64,000 nt of DNA, from the NCBI GenBank assembly GCA_045541975.1, contig JAZQKB010000026.1, forward strand, positions 1-64,000, read 5' to 3'. The translations under genes and the position numbers were made by a program. Of this stretch, positions 51,186-61,559 are shown one piece after another. Every line of letters begins with the position of its first letter. The first letter of the stretch is position 1. Under the pieces are notes generated by a model. That model had not been told where the DNA came from. It ran no database searches and saw only the letters and a list, made by a program, of their open reading frames with translations. Source of the stretch: SIG452 sp045541975. GTDB taxonomy: Bacteria > Bacillota > Clostridia > UMGS1840.

Positions 51186-52112
51186 ATGATTTGGACAATG
51201 GGAGAACTGATTGTAGAAATTATGCGTGAAAAGGAAGATTTGCCACTTGACAAAGCGGAAAGATTTATCGGACCTTTTCCAAGCGGAGCACCCGGTATTT
51301 TCATTGATACAGTTGCCAAAATGAAACACAAAGCGGGAATTATCAGCGGAGTAGGCAACGATGATTTTGGGAATTGCATTTTAAAAAGGCTTAAGGAAGA
51401 TGGCGTTGATTGCAGTAATGTGTTGATAGATGAAACAACTTCAACAGGCTGTGCGTTTGTTACATATTTTTCTGATGGCTCACGAAAATTTATCTTTCAT
51501 ATAGGAAACACTCCTGCCGCAAAAGCTGTTATGCCTGACTATGCCAAAATCCCAAATGCAGGTTTTTTCCATATTATGGGCTGTTCTGTAATGGCAGAAG
51601 AAAAATTCGGCAAAGAGATAGTGAAAACAATGCACGCCTTTAAGGAAAAAGGTGCAAAAATATCCTTTGACCCTAATATAAGGCCTGAACTTTTGGGGAA
51701 TGCAGAGCTTATTAAAGAGATTTTAGCAGAAACCTCTGTTTTTCTTCCCGGCGTATCGGAGCTTTTGTCAGTAACGGGAAAAAACACAATAGAAGAAGCG
51801 GTAGAGGAATGCTTTGAAAATGAAAATCTTGAAATTATTGCACTAAAAAACGGTTCCTCCGGCTGCAAAATTTTCACAAGAAATGAAAGCTGTGAAATAG
51901 GTGTATATAAAATTGATGCTAAGGATGCCACTGGTGCAGGAGACTGCTTTGATGCTGCATTTATATGCGGATTGTGTGATGGGAAATCTATATCAGACTG
52001 TGCTAAACAGGCATCAGCTGCCGCAGCTATCAATACAGCAGCATTCGGTCCTATGGAGGGTAAAATAACACCTGAATGTGTAAATGAAATGATAATGAAA
52101 GGTGAGATGTAA
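51186..52112 (+). CDS. PfkB family carbohydrate kinase
   Basis: 308 residues. N-terminal strand TMGELIVEI, the GAPGIFIDTVAKM sugar-binding segment (about 34-46), GVGNDDFG (about 56-63) and C-terminal DATGAGDCFDAAF (about 246-258) with the anion hole and catalytic Asp (GAGD). It phosphorylates a sugar with ATP, likely a ketose or ketose derivative from the neighbouring epimerase/isomerase. The aldolase gene starts three bases after its stop. Confidence 0.92.
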   Translation: MIWTMGELIVEIMREKEDLPLDKAERFIGPFPSGAPGIFIDTVAKMKHKAGIISGVGNDDFGNCILKRLKEDGVDCSNVLIDETTSTGCAFVTYFSDGSRKFIFHIGNTPAAKAVMPDYAKIPNAGFFHIMGCSVMAEEKFGKEIVKTMHAFKEKGAKISFDPNIRPELLGNAELIKEILAETSVFLPGVSELLSVTGKNTIEEAVEECFENENLEIIALKNGSSGCKIFTRNESCEIGVYKIDAKDATGAGDCFDAAFICGLCDGKSISDCAKQASAAAAINTAAFGPMEGKITPECVNEMIMKGEM

Positions 52113-52115
52113 GAA

Positions 52116-52958
52116 ATGTATCTTTCAAGTAAGGAAATAATAGTAAAGGCTTATAAAGAAAAATATGCAGTTCCTGCATTTAATGCCGAAAACCTTGAAA
52201 TGGTACAGGCGATTATAGAGGCTGCAGAAGAAGAGCATTCACCTGTTATAATTCAGACAACACCCCCTACTGTAAAGTATCTGACTGCTGATGAAGCGTA
52301 TGCTATGGTTTATACAATGGCAAAAAAATCAACTGTTCCTGTTGCACTTCATTTAGACCATTGTGCCGACTTTAACGGTGTAATGGCGGTTATAAAAGCA
52401 GGTTATTCATCAGTAATGTTTGACGGGTCAAAGCTTCCATTTGAGGAAAATATAGCGATTACACGCAAGGTTGTTGAGGTTGCTCGCCCTATGGGAATAA
52501 CAGTGGAAGCAGAGCTTGGAACAGTCGGTGGTAAAGAAGACAATGTGATTGCAAAAGAGGTTATATACACTGATCCGTCTGAGGCAAAGGAATTTGTTGA
52601 AAAAACAGGCGTTGATATGCTTGCAGTTGCAATCGGAACAGCTCACGGATTTTATAAAGGTGAACCGAAACTTGATTTTGACAGAATAGAAAAGATTAGT
52701 AAATTAACAGATATTCCGCTCGTTCTTCACGGCGGTTCGGGAGTTCCCGAGGAAAGTGTGAAAAAGGCTATTTCGCTGGGTATGGCAAAGGTTAATTTTG
52801 CAACAGAGCTTCGTGCAGCTGCAACAAAAGGTGTGCGTAAGATTCTTCAGGACGAAAGCGTTATAGACCCGAAAAAATATATGGCAGAAGCAAGGCAGGA
52901 GGTTATTAAGCTTTGCAAAGAAAAAATAAAGATGTGCGGTTCTTGTAATAAGGCATAG
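52116..52958 (+). CDS. Class II fructose-bisphosphate/tagatose-bisphosphate-type aldolase
   Basis: 280 residues. Zn ligands and active-site motifs: LHLDHCAD (catalytic Asp and Zn-binding His, about 77-84), MFDGSKLPFEEN, EAELGTVGGKED (about 133-144), IGTAHGFYKG (His, about 178-187) and VLHGGSGVPEE (His, about 206-216), then KVNFATELR. It cleaves a ketose 1-phosphate or bisphosphate to dihydroxyacetone phosphate and an aldehyde. Context with PfkB kinase and ketose epimerase suggests a rare-sugar phosphate rather than glycolytic substrate. Confidence 0.93.
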   Translation: MYLSSKEIIVKAYKEKYAVPAFNAENLEMVQAIIEAAEEEHSPVIIQTTPPTVKYLTADEAYAMVYTMAKKSTVPVALHLDHCADFNGVMAVIKAGYSSVMFDGSKLPFEENIAITRKVVEVARPMGITVEAELGTVGGKEDNVIAKEVIYTDPSEAKEFVEKTGVDMLAVAIGTAHGFYKGEPKLDFDRIEKISKLTDIPLVLHGGSGVPEESVKKAISLGMAKVNFATELRAAATKGVRKILQDESVIDPKKYMAEARQEVIKLCKEKIKMCGSCNKA

Positions 52959-52970
52959 GAGGCAAAGAAA

Positions 52971-53948
52971 ATGAACAGAAAATATTCAGTTTTTATTGAT
53001 CATGTTGGGACTTTTTGCGATAGATATTGCAATGCGTACTCAGAAAAACCTTTTACAATATCAGAAAAATTTGACCGAGTTGCAAGTATCCCTCTTTTAT
53101 CTGCGGTTGATCTTAATATGACAGCAGATTATAATATGGCAAAGGATGAAATTAAAGCAAGCTTAAAAAGAACAGGTCTTAAAGTTAATTCAGTTATGAT
53201 GGATTCCACAGCAGACAGAATTTTTAAGCAGGGAACTTTTTCAAGTCTGGATAAGGATATCAGAAAAAGAGCTGTAGATGATGCAAAAAAAGCAATGGAT
53301 TTTGCAGAGGAATTAGGATGTCCTACATTTGCGATATGGCCTGGACAGGATGGATACGATTATATGTTTCAGGCGGACTACATAAAAGAGAGAATGCTTT
53401 TTGCAGAATGCTTAAAAGAAATATCCGAATATAAACCGAATATGAATATTGCTTTGGAGTATAAACCCAAAGAGCCTCGTATTCACAGCTATGTGAATAC
53501 GATGGAAGGAACTCTGCTTATGATTGAAAAAGCAAAACTTTCCAACGTGGGAATAGCAATGGATTACGGTCATTCATACTTCGGTGGCGAAAATCCTGCG
53601 GAAGCAGTTGCGATTTTAAATATGTACGGCGGAAAGCTGTTTGCCATACATATGAATGACAATAACGGCTCATGGGACGACGATATGATTGCAGGAAGCG
53701 TGAATACACTTCCGTACCTTGAGTTTATTTATTGGCTTAGAAAAACAGGCTATAATGGATATATCACCTTTGACCAGTTCCCATACAGAGAGGAATCAAA
53801 AGAAGCAGTAAATGAAAGTGCATTGTGGTTTGATTATCTTGAAAGTCTTATTGATAGGGCAGATATGGATGAGATTGCCTCTGTTCTTGCGTTAAAAGAT
53901 GGTAACGCTTCAAGCAGACTTATGAGAAAATTGATTCAGGGTTCATGA
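52971..53948 (+). CDS. Xylose-isomerase-fold sugar isomerase/epimerase
   Basis: 325 residues, start after AGGAGGCAAAGAAA. TIM-barrel AP-endonuclease-2 fold: ALEYKPKEPR (Glu, about 163-172), AMDYGHSYFGG (Asp-His, about 196-206), IHMNDNNGSWDDD (His-Asn-Asp, about 227-239) and YITFDQFPYR. The MND...WDDDM pattern recalls the L-rhamnose isomerase branch of Pseudomonas, but length is nearer simple epimerases. It probably interconverts an aldose and ketose feeding the kinase and aldolase; the specificity is not certain. Confidence 0.8.
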   Translation: MNRKYSVFIDHVGTFCDRYCNAYSEKPFTISEKFDRVASIPLLSAVDLNMTADYNMAKDEIKASLKRTGLKVNSVMMDSTADRIFKQGTFSSLDKDIRKRAVDDAKKAMDFAEELGCPTFAIWPGQDGYDYMFQADYIKERMLFAECLKEISEYKPNMNIALEYKPKEPRIHSYVNTMEGTLLMIEKAKLSNVGIAMDYGHSYFGGENPAEAVAILNMYGGKLFAIHMNDNNGSWDDDMIAGSVNTLPYLEFIYWLRKTGYNGYITFDQFPYREESKEAVNESALWFDYLESLIDRADMDEIASVLALKDGNASSRLMRKLIQGS

Positions 53949-54700
53949 TGTTGAAAAAAGATTATCATTTACACCCGAATTTATTAAAAAAGCCTGAACA
54001 AGCGGATTTGTTCATACAGCGTGCGATAGAACTCGGCTTTCATGAAATATGCTTTACTGACCATATGCCCTTTACCGTAACAGGTGATGAGCACGACCGT
54101 ATTCCTTTCGGAAAAGTAAGAAAATACTGCGATAAAGTAAGAGAAAAGGCAGAAGAATACAAGGATAGAATTATCATAAGAACAGGAATAGAAATTGATT
54201 ATCACCCAAGCTGTATAAAAGAAATCGAACAGGTTTTGTCAGAAGGTGATTTTGATTATATCATCGGCTCATCACATCTGAATATAGCAGGTTTCAATAT
54301 TCCAATGGAGAACACCACACGCACAGAATTTGCAGAACAGGTTCTGAAAAATTACCTTTTAGCCGCAAGATCAGGTTATTTTGATACAATATCGCATCTT
54401 GATGTGTATAGATGGGTATTTTCTGAATATCCCCTTCAAGATGATAGCTATACCTATCAGTCAAATATAGAAATAATAAATAAGATTTTTGAAGAGCTTG
54501 AAAAAAGAAGGCTAAATCTTGAAATAAATACAGCACCGTTATATAAAGGCTTTGATAATCTTGGTGTTTATCCCGAAAAAGATATTATTAAAATCAGCCG
54601 ACAGTATGAATTGAGTTATGTTTACGGCTCTGATGCACATACGGCTGATAAGGTAGGATTTGGTTATGATTTTTATGAAAAATTGTGTTGTGAGGAATGA
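53945..54700 (+). CDS. PHP-domain phosphoesterase (histidinol-phosphatase-like)
   Basis: 251 residues; start overlaps the preceding stop by four bases (ATGA). PHP motifs: DYHLHPNL (about 6-13), CFTDHMPF (about 36-43), TGIEIDYH, IIGSSHLN, ISHLDVYR and VYGSDAHTADKVG (about 230-242). It is related to HisJ/HisK but lies in a sugar operon, so removal of phosphate from a sugar phosphate is a reasonable guess. A second HisJ-like gene is at 26943 on the other strand. Confidence 0.85.
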   Translation: MMLKKDYHLHPNLLKKPEQADLFIQRAIELGFHEICFTDHMPFTVTGDEHDRIPFGKVRKYCDKVREKAEEYKDRIIIRTGIEIDYHPSCIKEIEQVLSEGDFDYIIGSSHLNIAGFNIPMENTTRTEFAEQVLKNYLLAARSGYFDTISHLDVYRWVFSEYPLQDDSYTYQSNIEIINKIFEELEKRRLNLEINTAPLYKGFDNLGVYPEKDIIKISRQYELSYVYGSDAHTADKVGFGYDFYEKLCCEE

Positions 54701-54702
54701 TT

Positions 54703-56256
54703 ATGGATTTTGAAAAAATGACTTTAAAAGAAAAAATATACCAAACCTTTATTGTAGATAAGCATGAAATAGAACAAGAAAAAAGTGTTGAAGCTTTTTT
54801 TAGGAAATATCCTGTTGGAGGTCTTTATTTTTCCAATTCGTATGTTGCTGATTTAGGTGCATTGATGGCTGATGGTGCAGTTTCCGAAAGTGATTTTCTG
54901 GAGAAATGCAGAAGCTTTTCAAAGTATCCGCTTTTTGTATGTGTTGATATGATAACACTTCCAAATGCTCCTGACATTGAAATTTCTGCCATAGCAGCCT
55001 GTAAGGATGAAAATATGCATTATGCCTATGGAAAGTCAGTTGGATTATCATGTAATTACTTTGATGTTGACTGCATTTTAGGTCCATGCATTGATATGAA
55101 AATGGAAAGATGCGCTGATTTTAATTCAATGTGTACCACCGATGATGCTGTGTTTAACGGGAAAATGTATTCCCAGGTTGTAAGAGGTATTCAGGACTGT
55201 GGTGTCGCTGCAACAGCAAAGCACTTTCCGGGACAGGGAACTTATCATGTTAATTTCCATTTAGGACCGGGAAAAAATATATTCAGCTTTGATAAATGGA
55301 TGGATACATACGGCTACAGCTATAAAAAAATGTTTGAGAAAGATTGTATGTGTGTTATGACTTCGCATCTCACACTGCCTTCCTACACAAACGAATCAGA
55401 AGAGGGGTATCCTCCTATAGCAACTTTTTCAAAAAAAATAACAGTTGACCTTTTGAAAAAGAAGCTGGGATTTAAGGGAGCAGTTATAACAGATGCCCTT
55501 GTAATGGGAGGTATGGCTTGTGGAAATCAGGCTCTGGAAGCAGCACAGGCATTTAAGTGTGGCGCTGACTTTCTGCTTTGGCCTCCTATTGAAACAGCCG
55601 ATATAATAGAAGAAAAAATATTAAGCGGCGAAATACCGATGTCAAGACTTGATGATGCATTGGAACGAATCAAAAGAGTCAGAAAATTTGTTGCTGAAAA
55701 CAAAAAAACAATACCGTGTGATGCAGAAAAATATGTTATGGAAACTGTTCATAAAGCATACGATGGCGGAGTTGAGCTTATAAGAAACGAAAACAGTGTG
55801 CTTCCATTAAAGAAAGAAGATAAAATTCTTGTTATAGGAAATGCACCTGACGGTTATAGAATGGATGCTGCAAAGAAATTTTATGAGTCATTGGTTGACA
55901 AAGGCTTTGATGTCGATTTTCAGAAATATTTGTTGACCTGTTTTCAAAAAGAGATAAATGAAATATGCGAGCCTTATGATAAAATTATTTTTGTGTTGAA
56001 TCATCCTTATGTTGTTGGAGAATTTCCAAATTGTGCTTCAACAACCTGGGCATCTCATATTGTAGATCAAAATAAAAAGTGCTATTTAAATTTTTCTTCG
56101 CCATTTTTGGTTGACGATTATTATCCTTATGAATTATGCCTGATAAATGCAAATTGCGGAATAAATAAATATTCTGTTGATGCAGTTATAGAAAAAATGA
56201 CAGGAAAATCAGAATTTATCGGGAAAGCCCATTTGAATTTTAATGAATTGCGTTAA
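54703..56256 (+). CDS. GH3 family glycoside hydrolase (NagZ/beta-glucosidase-like)
   Basis: 517 residues from the ATG at 54703, seven bases after GAGG. GH3 motifs: PVGGLYFSN, ATAKHFPGQG (about 169-178, with the Lys-His pair), MTSHLTLP, and VITDALVMGG (about 256-265, nucleophile Asp). The KHFPGQG form is that of beta-N-acetylglucosaminidases (NagZ) and related enzymes. The alpha/beta sandwich domain follows (residues about 340-510). No signal peptide, so cytosolic. It would release beta-linked monosaccharides from imported oligosaccharides. Confidence 0.88.
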   Translation: MDFEKMTLKEKIYQTFIVDKHEIEQEKSVEAFFRKYPVGGLYFSNSYVADLGALMADGAVSESDFLEKCRSFSKYPLFVCVDMITLPNAPDIEISAIAACKDENMHYAYGKSVGLSCNYFDVDCILGPCIDMKMERCADFNSMCTTDDAVFNGKMYSQVVRGIQDCGVAATAKHFPGQGTYHVNFHLGPGKNIFSFDKWMDTYGYSYKKMFEKDCMCVMTSHLTLPSYTNESEEGYPPIATFSKKITVDLLKKKLGFKGAVITDALVMGGMACGNQALEAAQAFKCGADFLLWPPIETADIIEEKILSGEIPMSRLDDALERIKRVRKFVAENKKTIPCDAEKYVMETVHKAYDGGVELIRNENSVLPLKKEDKILVIGNAPDGYRMDAAKKFYESLVDKGFDVDFQKYLLTCFQKEINEICEPYDKIIFVLNHPYVVGEFPNCASTTWASHIVDQNKKCYLNFSSPFLVDDYYPYELCLINANCGINKYSVDAVIEKMTGKSEFIGKAHLNFNELR

Positions 56257-56288
56257 TTCAATCTGATTTAGGGAAAGGGAATTTTAAA

Positions 56289-57395
56289 ATGAATAAGCAA
56301 GATTGGTTTTACGATAGAAAATGGGGTATGTTTAATCACTATATAGGGTATAGCCCCAAGGGAGACATAAGAGCAGGTTGGAAAGAATACAAGGATTATA
56401 ATGAAAAAATAAATAGGTTTGATGTTGATCAATATGCAAAAATTGCTCATGAAGTAAATGCAGGATATGTTTTTTTTACAATTATGCAGGGCGACAGATT
56501 TATGTGTGCACCGAATGATACTTTTAATCAGATAACGGGTTATAAGCCTGGTGAGGCTTGTTCGGAAAGAGATCTTATAGCAGATCTTATAAAAGCACTG
56601 GATAAATATAATATTCCTTTATTTTTATATTTCACGGGTGATGGCCCTTATATAGATGAATATGCAGGCCGTAAATTTAATTATCATAACCGTGAAAAAG
56701 AACTTGTTAATCCTGAATTTATAGAAAAGTGGACAGCGGTTTTAAAAGAATATGCAGTGCGTTACGGAGAAAAAGTTCATGGCTGGTGGCTTGATGGAAC
56801 ATTTGATTATCTTGGGTATGTTGATCATGATGATGACTATCTGAAGCCATATGCGGATGCAATAAAGGCAGGAAATCCTGATGCACTCATAGCATTCAAT
56901 AACGGTGTGTTAAAGCTTGACTTTAATAATCCAATGTACGAAAAATACTATGACGGCGAAAAGCATCCACTCTCAAGGATAAGAAAGCTTGAGAAATATG
57001 CACTGGAAGGCGATGAAACTGCAAAAAACTTTTTTGGTAAAGTTGCAGGGATAAACACGAGATATTCAAAACATGAGAATTATACAGCAGGAGAGACTAA
57101 TGAGTTCACAGAATATCCCAAAGGAAGATTTGTTGACGGTTTACAATGGCATATATTATCATTTTTAGGCGCAAATGAAAACTATAATAAATTGTGGGGA
57201 AATTGTGCTTGGAACTCCATGGGTTGTAAATACAGTGCTGAATATATGTATCATTATGTAAAAAAATGTAATGAGCTTGGGGGAGTTGTTTCTATTGACA
57301 CGTTTTTATATGATGATGGTCATATAGATTGGGGACAGTATGAAATACTAAAAAAACTCGGAGAATTAAGAAAAAGAAATGAGGTAACAAAATGA
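56289..57395 (+). CDS. GH29-like (alpha-L-fucosidase-related) protein
   Basis: 368 residues, no signal peptide. The sequence has the GH29-like barrel features: WFYDRKWGMFNHYIGY at the N-terminus, AGYVFFTIMQGDRF (near 56-69), and VHGWWLDGTFDYLG (about 158-171) where the WWLDG Asp aligns with the fucosidase nucleophile. The canonical HDGF segment is replaced by MQGDRF. GH29 enzymes cleave alpha-L-fucosides; more divergent relatives may have other substrates. It overlaps the permease gene by four bases. Confidence 0.72.
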   Translation: MNKQDWFYDRKWGMFNHYIGYSPKGDIRAGWKEYKDYNEKINRFDVDQYAKIAHEVNAGYVFFTIMQGDRFMCAPNDTFNQITGYKPGEACSERDLIADLIKALDKYNIPLFLYFTGDGPYIDEYAGRKFNYHNREKELVNPEFIEKWTAVLKEYAVRYGEKVHGWWLDGTFDYLGYVDHDDDYLKPYADAIKAGNPDALIAFNNGVLKLDFNNPMYEKYYDGEKHPLSRIRKLEKYALEGDETAKNFFGKVAGINTRYSKHENYTAGETNEFTEYPKGRFVDGLQWHILSFLGANENYNKLWGNCAWNSMGCKYSAEYMYHYVKKCNELGGVVSIDTFLYDDGHIDWGQYEILKKLGELRKRNEVTK

Positions 57396-58324
57396 ACAGC
57401 GGATCACTTACAGTAGGAAAAAAACCTTTTTGGAAAAGGTTAAGAAGGGATTTATCATTCAATAGATTTGCATATTTTTTAATAATTCCCGCAGTTGTGC
57501 TTACAATTATTTTTCATTATTTTCCTCTTTGGGGAGTAAAACTTGCGTTTCAGCAATATAATATTTATTCGCCTGAAACAAGTCCGTGGTGCGGATTGGA
57601 TAATTTTATCACAATATTTAAAACCCCGGGATTGGTGCAGGCAATAATAAATACACTGTTGTGTAGCGTTATTGGTCTTGTTACAGGATTTCCACTTGAG
57701 ATTATGTTTGCACTTGCATTAAATGAAGTAAGAAATACTGGATTTAAAAAGGTCACTCAGACAATATCATATCTACCACACTTCCTTTCAACAATGGCTG
57801 TTGTTGGATTGGCAACTACAATGTTTTCAATGTATGGCCCTATCAATGATATTATTGATTTTTTGGGCGGAGAAAGAACAATGTTTCTTGCACAGCAGAA
57901 TATGTTTTTGCCTATCATTACAATTGTTTGTCTTTGGAAAAATACAGGTTGGAATTCAATCATATATTTATCTGCTATTTCCGGTGTTGATCCGACCTTA
58001 TATGAAGCTGTAGCTATTGACGGTGGCGGAAGATGGCGACAGATATGGCATGTTACACTTCCTTGTATCAGACCAACCATAATCATACTTCTTATCTATA
58101 AATTTGGTGGATTGTTCGGAAGTACATTTGAGATTGTATATGGTTTCCAGAATCCTTTTGTTAATTTTGAAAATATAAGTACGATTATTTATAAGCGTGG
58201 TATTGAGGGCGGACAGTACGGAATTTCTACTGCCATGGGGCTTTTCCAAGGTGTTATTGGATTTATTCTTCTTTATATTGCTAATTTCACTGCAAAAAAA
58301 GTTTCTGAAACAAGCTTGTTCTAA
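57392..58324 (+). CDS. Carbohydrate ABC transporter permease, LplB type
   Basis: 310 residues with six membrane helices; the N-terminus is cytosolic and basic (KKPFWKRLRRDL). The EAA loop is YEAVAIDGGGRWRQIWHVTLP (about 207-227, here EAVAIDGGG), which contacts an ATPase. Such PTS-like LplB/YtcP systems import oligosaccharides and share a genome-wide MsmK-type ATPase; no ATPase gene is in this operon. Confidence 0.92.
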   Translation: MNSGSLTVGKKPFWKRLRRDLSFNRFAYFLIIPAVVLTIIFHYFPLWGVKLAFQQYNIYSPETSPWCGLDNFITIFKTPGLVQAIINTLLCSVIGLVTGFPLEIMFALALNEVRNTGFKKVTQTISYLPHFLSTMAVVGLATTMFSMYGPINDIIDFLGGERTMFLAQQNMFLPIITIVCLWKNTGWNSIIYLSAISGVDPTLYEAVAIDGGGRWRQIWHVTLPCIRPTIIILLIYKFGGLFGSTFEIVYGFQNPFVNFENISTIIYKRGIEGGQYGISTAMGLFQGVIGFILLYIANFTAKKVSETSLF

Positions 58325-58344
58325 CTTGGAAGGGAGGCAGAAAG

Positions 58345-59250
58345 ATGAAAAATAATGATGGCATCGGCTACAGAATATTTATAGTATTCAATTATATCAT
58401 TTTAGCTTTGGTATCCTTTACTATGCTTTATCCTTATTTGAATGTTCTTGCTAAGGCGTTCAATGAAGGTGCGGATACAGCCTTGGGAGGAATTACATTC
58501 TGGCCAAGAGAATGGACTCTTGAAAACTTTACGGCTATATTATCTGAAGATAGTTTTTTCAGAGCATTGGGCGTTACAGTAGCAAGAGTTGTTCTGGCAA
58601 CGCTTGGATCGTTGCTGGTACAGTTTGCCGCTGCATATACTATGGCAAAGAAGAATCTTATGTTAAAGACAGCTCTGACATTTTTCTTTATGATTCCAGG
58701 ATATATTGCAGTTGGAGTGATTCCTACTTATGTGCTCTATTCTGATTTAGGACTTTTAAATTCATTCTGGGTATATGTTTTACCGGGACTATTCAGTTTT
58801 TATAATATGATAATCATAAGAACATATATGCAGTCCAATATACCTGACGCTTTATATGAAGCGGCATATCTTGACGGGGCGACGGATGTAACTATATTTT
58901 TCAAAATAGTGTTACCTTTAACACTTCCTGTCATGGCAACAATTGCACTTTGGACAATGGTTGGGCAATGGAACGACTGGACAACTACGCTTTATTATAT
59001 TACAACGCCAAAGCTACATACCCTCCAATTTAAAATGATGCAGGTTGTTAAGGAGTCTGAATATATTGAAAAAATGCGTGCGGCACTTCTTGCACAGGGA
59101 GCAAATGTTGAGGATATGGAGGTCAATATAACTTCTGACTCACTTATTTCAGCACAGGTTATAATAACTACTGTTCCGATTATAGCTGTTTATCCTTTCC
59201 TGCAGAAATATTTTGTTAAAGGTGTTACACTTGGAAGTATTAAAGGCTAA
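58345..59250 (+). CDS. Carbohydrate ABC transporter permease, YtcP/LplC type
   Basis: 301 residues, six membrane helices, EAA loop YEAAYLDGATDVTIFFKIVL (about 172-191) and C-terminal YPFLQKYFVKGVTLGSIKG, which is diagnostic for the MalG-like partner. It pairs with the LplB-like permease 20 bases upstream and the lipoprotein binding protein at 61560. Confidence 0.93.
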   Translation: MKNNDGIGYRIFIVFNYIILALVSFTMLYPYLNVLAKAFNEGADTALGGITFWPREWTLENFTAILSEDSFFRALGVTVARVVLATLGSLLVQFAAAYTMAKKNLMLKTALTFFFMIPGYIAVGVIPTYVLYSDLGLLNSFWVYVLPGLFSFYNMIIIRTYMQSNIPDALYEAAYLDGATDVTIFFKIVLPLTLPVMATIALWTMVGQWNDWTTTLYYITTPKLHTLQFKMMQVVKESEYIEKMRAALLAQGANVEDMEVNITSDSLISAQVIITTVPIIAVYPFLQKYFVKGVTLGSIKG

Positions 59251-59274
59251 GAAAGTTTCTTGAGGAGGACAAAA

Positions 59275-61515
59275 ATGGGAAACTTAATCGAATTGAAATG
59301 CGACTTACTTGTTGCAGGTGGGGGAATTGCAGGAATTTGTGCCGCAGTTGCCGCTGCAAGAAAAGGAGTAAGTGTTGTTCTTATAAATGACAGATCAGTT
59401 CTTGGAGGAAATGCATCAAGTGAAATACAGGTGCCGATATCAGGTGCTTGTCATCATGAGTTTAATGCAGCAATTTATGTTAAAGAAACAGGAATTGTTG
59501 ATGAATTAAGGCAGAGATCTATTGATCTGAAATCAGGAGGAGGTTACGCTTCACACGGTTTTATAGCGACAGACGCTGTATATCTGGATGCTGTTTATAA
59601 TGAAGAAAATATAAATCTTATTTTAAACACAGTTGTTACAGGATGTCTGACGGAAAACGGAAGAATTATTTGTGCTTATGCGAAGCATAGCGTGAACGGA
59701 AACGATTATCATATTTATGCTGACAACTATATTGATTCAACAGGTAACGGTATGCTTGCTTTTGAGGCAGGTGCGGAATACAGAATAGGAAGAGAAGCAA
59801 AAAGTGAATTTAATGAATCAGAAGCACCTGAAGTGGCAGATAAATGTACTATGGGAAATACTATTTTATTTGATGCCGAGGAAGCCGACCGAGAGGTTGT
59901 TTACAAGGCTCCCGATTTCGCGATGGATATTACAAAAACAGATTTTTTTAAGCATCTTCATATAAAAGAAAATTTCCGTGCTATCAACACAGGCGGAGCA
60001 CACTGGTCGTATGAATACGGTGGTCAGGTCGATATATTAAACGACCATAACGACATTGAAAAGGAGCTCAGAAGCTTTGCATACGGCGTGTGGGATTATG
60101 TTAAAAACAGCGGAGAATTTTCTGATGTGAAGAATAAACGCTTGAGTAAGATGTGCGTTAAAGCAGGAACGAGAGAATCAAGAAGAATTGTTGGAGATTA
60201 TATTTTAACCGAAAATGATATTGAAAACAAAGTGAATTTTGAGGATTCTGTAGCTTATGGCGGATGGCCTATGGATGTTCACGCACCCAAAGGGATGTAT
60301 GATTCCATACCTGCTTCAAATTTCATTCCTGTCACAGGTACATATAACATTCCTTTCAGATGCCTTTATTCAAAAAATATAGAAAATCTGATGATGGCAG
60401 GAAGAGATATAAGCGTAACACATATAGCATTAGGTTCAACACGAGTTATAGCAACTTGTGCAACAACAGGTCAGGCAGTGGGAACGGCGGCATATATCTC
60501 AAAAAAATACGGAGCAACACCCCGTGAAATTTACAAAAATCACATTGAAGAACTGAAATATACATTACTTGCGGATGACCAGCCGATACTTCATATAAAA
60601 GAGCAGGGAATGAATGCAGAGGTAAGTGCAACAAGCGAGGCGGTATATGAAAATGTGGCATTTAATGAATATATGGCATTAGACCGCGATTATGCACTTT
60701 CGCTTATGCTTGACAGCAAAAAGCTGAATAGCTTTAAGATTCATCTAAAGGCTCAGAATAAGACAAAATTAAGCTGTAAAATATTTACAGGAATACATCC
60801 TGAAACATATCTTCCTGAAATTCGTCTTAAAAAGATTGAAACAGATATAGAAGCAGGTTTTGAAGGATGGAAAGAGCTTAAAATTGATTGCGATGTTGGA
60901 GCAGACAGCAAGATATGTGTTGTTTTTGAAAAAAATGAAGATATATCCATTGCAACCGGAAAAGCGAGAGTAATGGGAGCAATCACTCACAGAATGCATA
61001 AGGAAATAACTGACGATGGCAGAGACCACGACAGTATCCCTCTTGATAAGGATAAAACGGGCTATTGCTATTTTGACCACAGATATGAAAAAGGAAAAAA
61101 TATTCTTTTTTGCGATATAAAACCAAAACAAACAGTTTTTGCAGCAAAGAATGTAATAAATGGCTACAGACGCCCCTACGGAACACAGAATTTGTGGAAA
61201 GCGTCTGACAATAATGAGCAAAAGCTTATACTTACATTAAACGAAGAAATAAATTCAGATGGTTTTTATTTTGTGTTTGACAATGAACTTCATCTTGACC
61301 GTTTTTGGAAAATGCCTGCTGTTCTGACTTCGGATTTTATTGTTGAGATTGAAGATAAAAACGGAGTAAGAGAGTATTTCGTGAAAGACAATATTCAGCG
61401 AGTGTATAAGCTTAATGACAAATTTAAGGGTGTTAAAAAAATTCAGCTTACCATAAAGAAAACCTATGGAAAAGAAGCGGGAGTTTATGCAATACAGCCC
61501 ATTATAAATGATTAA
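59275..61515 (+). CDS. FAD-dependent oxidoreductase with C-terminal beta domain
   Basis: 746 residues from the ATG at 59275 after GAGGAGGACAAAA. N-terminal Rossmann motif VAGGGIAGICAAVAAARKG (about 13-31) and FAD_oxidored features GNASSEIQVPISGACHHEF, DSTGNGMLAFEAGAEYRIGR and a later MMAGRDISVTH. From about residue 450 a non-flavin beta-sandwich region follows (SCKIFTG, WKELKIDCDVG). Similar two-part proteins are common beside polysaccharide-degradation genes. It may oxidise a sugar or cleave by a 3-keto route, but the substrate is unknown. No signal peptide, so cytosolic. Confidence 0.82.
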   Translation: MGNLIELKCDLLVAGGGIAGICAAVAAARKGVSVVLINDRSVLGGNASSEIQVPISGACHHEFNAAIYVKETGIVDELRQRSIDLKSGGGYASHGFIATDAVYLDAVYNEENINLILNTVVTGCLTENGRIICAYAKHSVNGNDYHIYADNYIDSTGNGMLAFEAGAEYRIGREAKSEFNESEAPEVADKCTMGNTILFDAEEADREVVYKAPDFAMDITKTDFFKHLHIKENFRAINTGGAHWSYEYGGQVDILNDHNDIEKELRSFAYGVWDYVKNSGEFSDVKNKRLSKMCVKAGTRESRRIVGDYILTENDIENKVNFEDSVAYGGWPMDVHAPKGMYDSIPASNFIPVTGTYNIPFRCLYSKNIENLMMAGRDISVTHIALGSTRVIATCATTGQAVGTAAYISKKYGATPREIYKNHIEELKYTLLADDQPILHIKEQGMNAEVSATSEAVYENVAFNEYMALDRDYALSLMLDSKKLNSFKIHLKAQNKTKLSCKIFTGIHPETYLPEIRLKKIETDIEAGFEGWKELKIDCDVGADSKICVVFEKNEDISIATGKARVMGAITHRMHKEITDDGRDHDSIPLDKDKTGYCYFDHRYEKGKNILFCDIKPKQTVFAAKNVINGYRRPYGTQNLWKASDNNEQKLILTLNEEINSDGFYFVFDNELHLDRFWKMPAVLTSDFIVEIEDKNGVREYFVKDNIQRVYKLNDKFKGVKKIQLTIKKTYGKEAGVYAIQPIIND

Positions 61516-61559
61516 AAATATTTATAAATAAATTTTAATTTCGGAAAGGAAGAAATAAA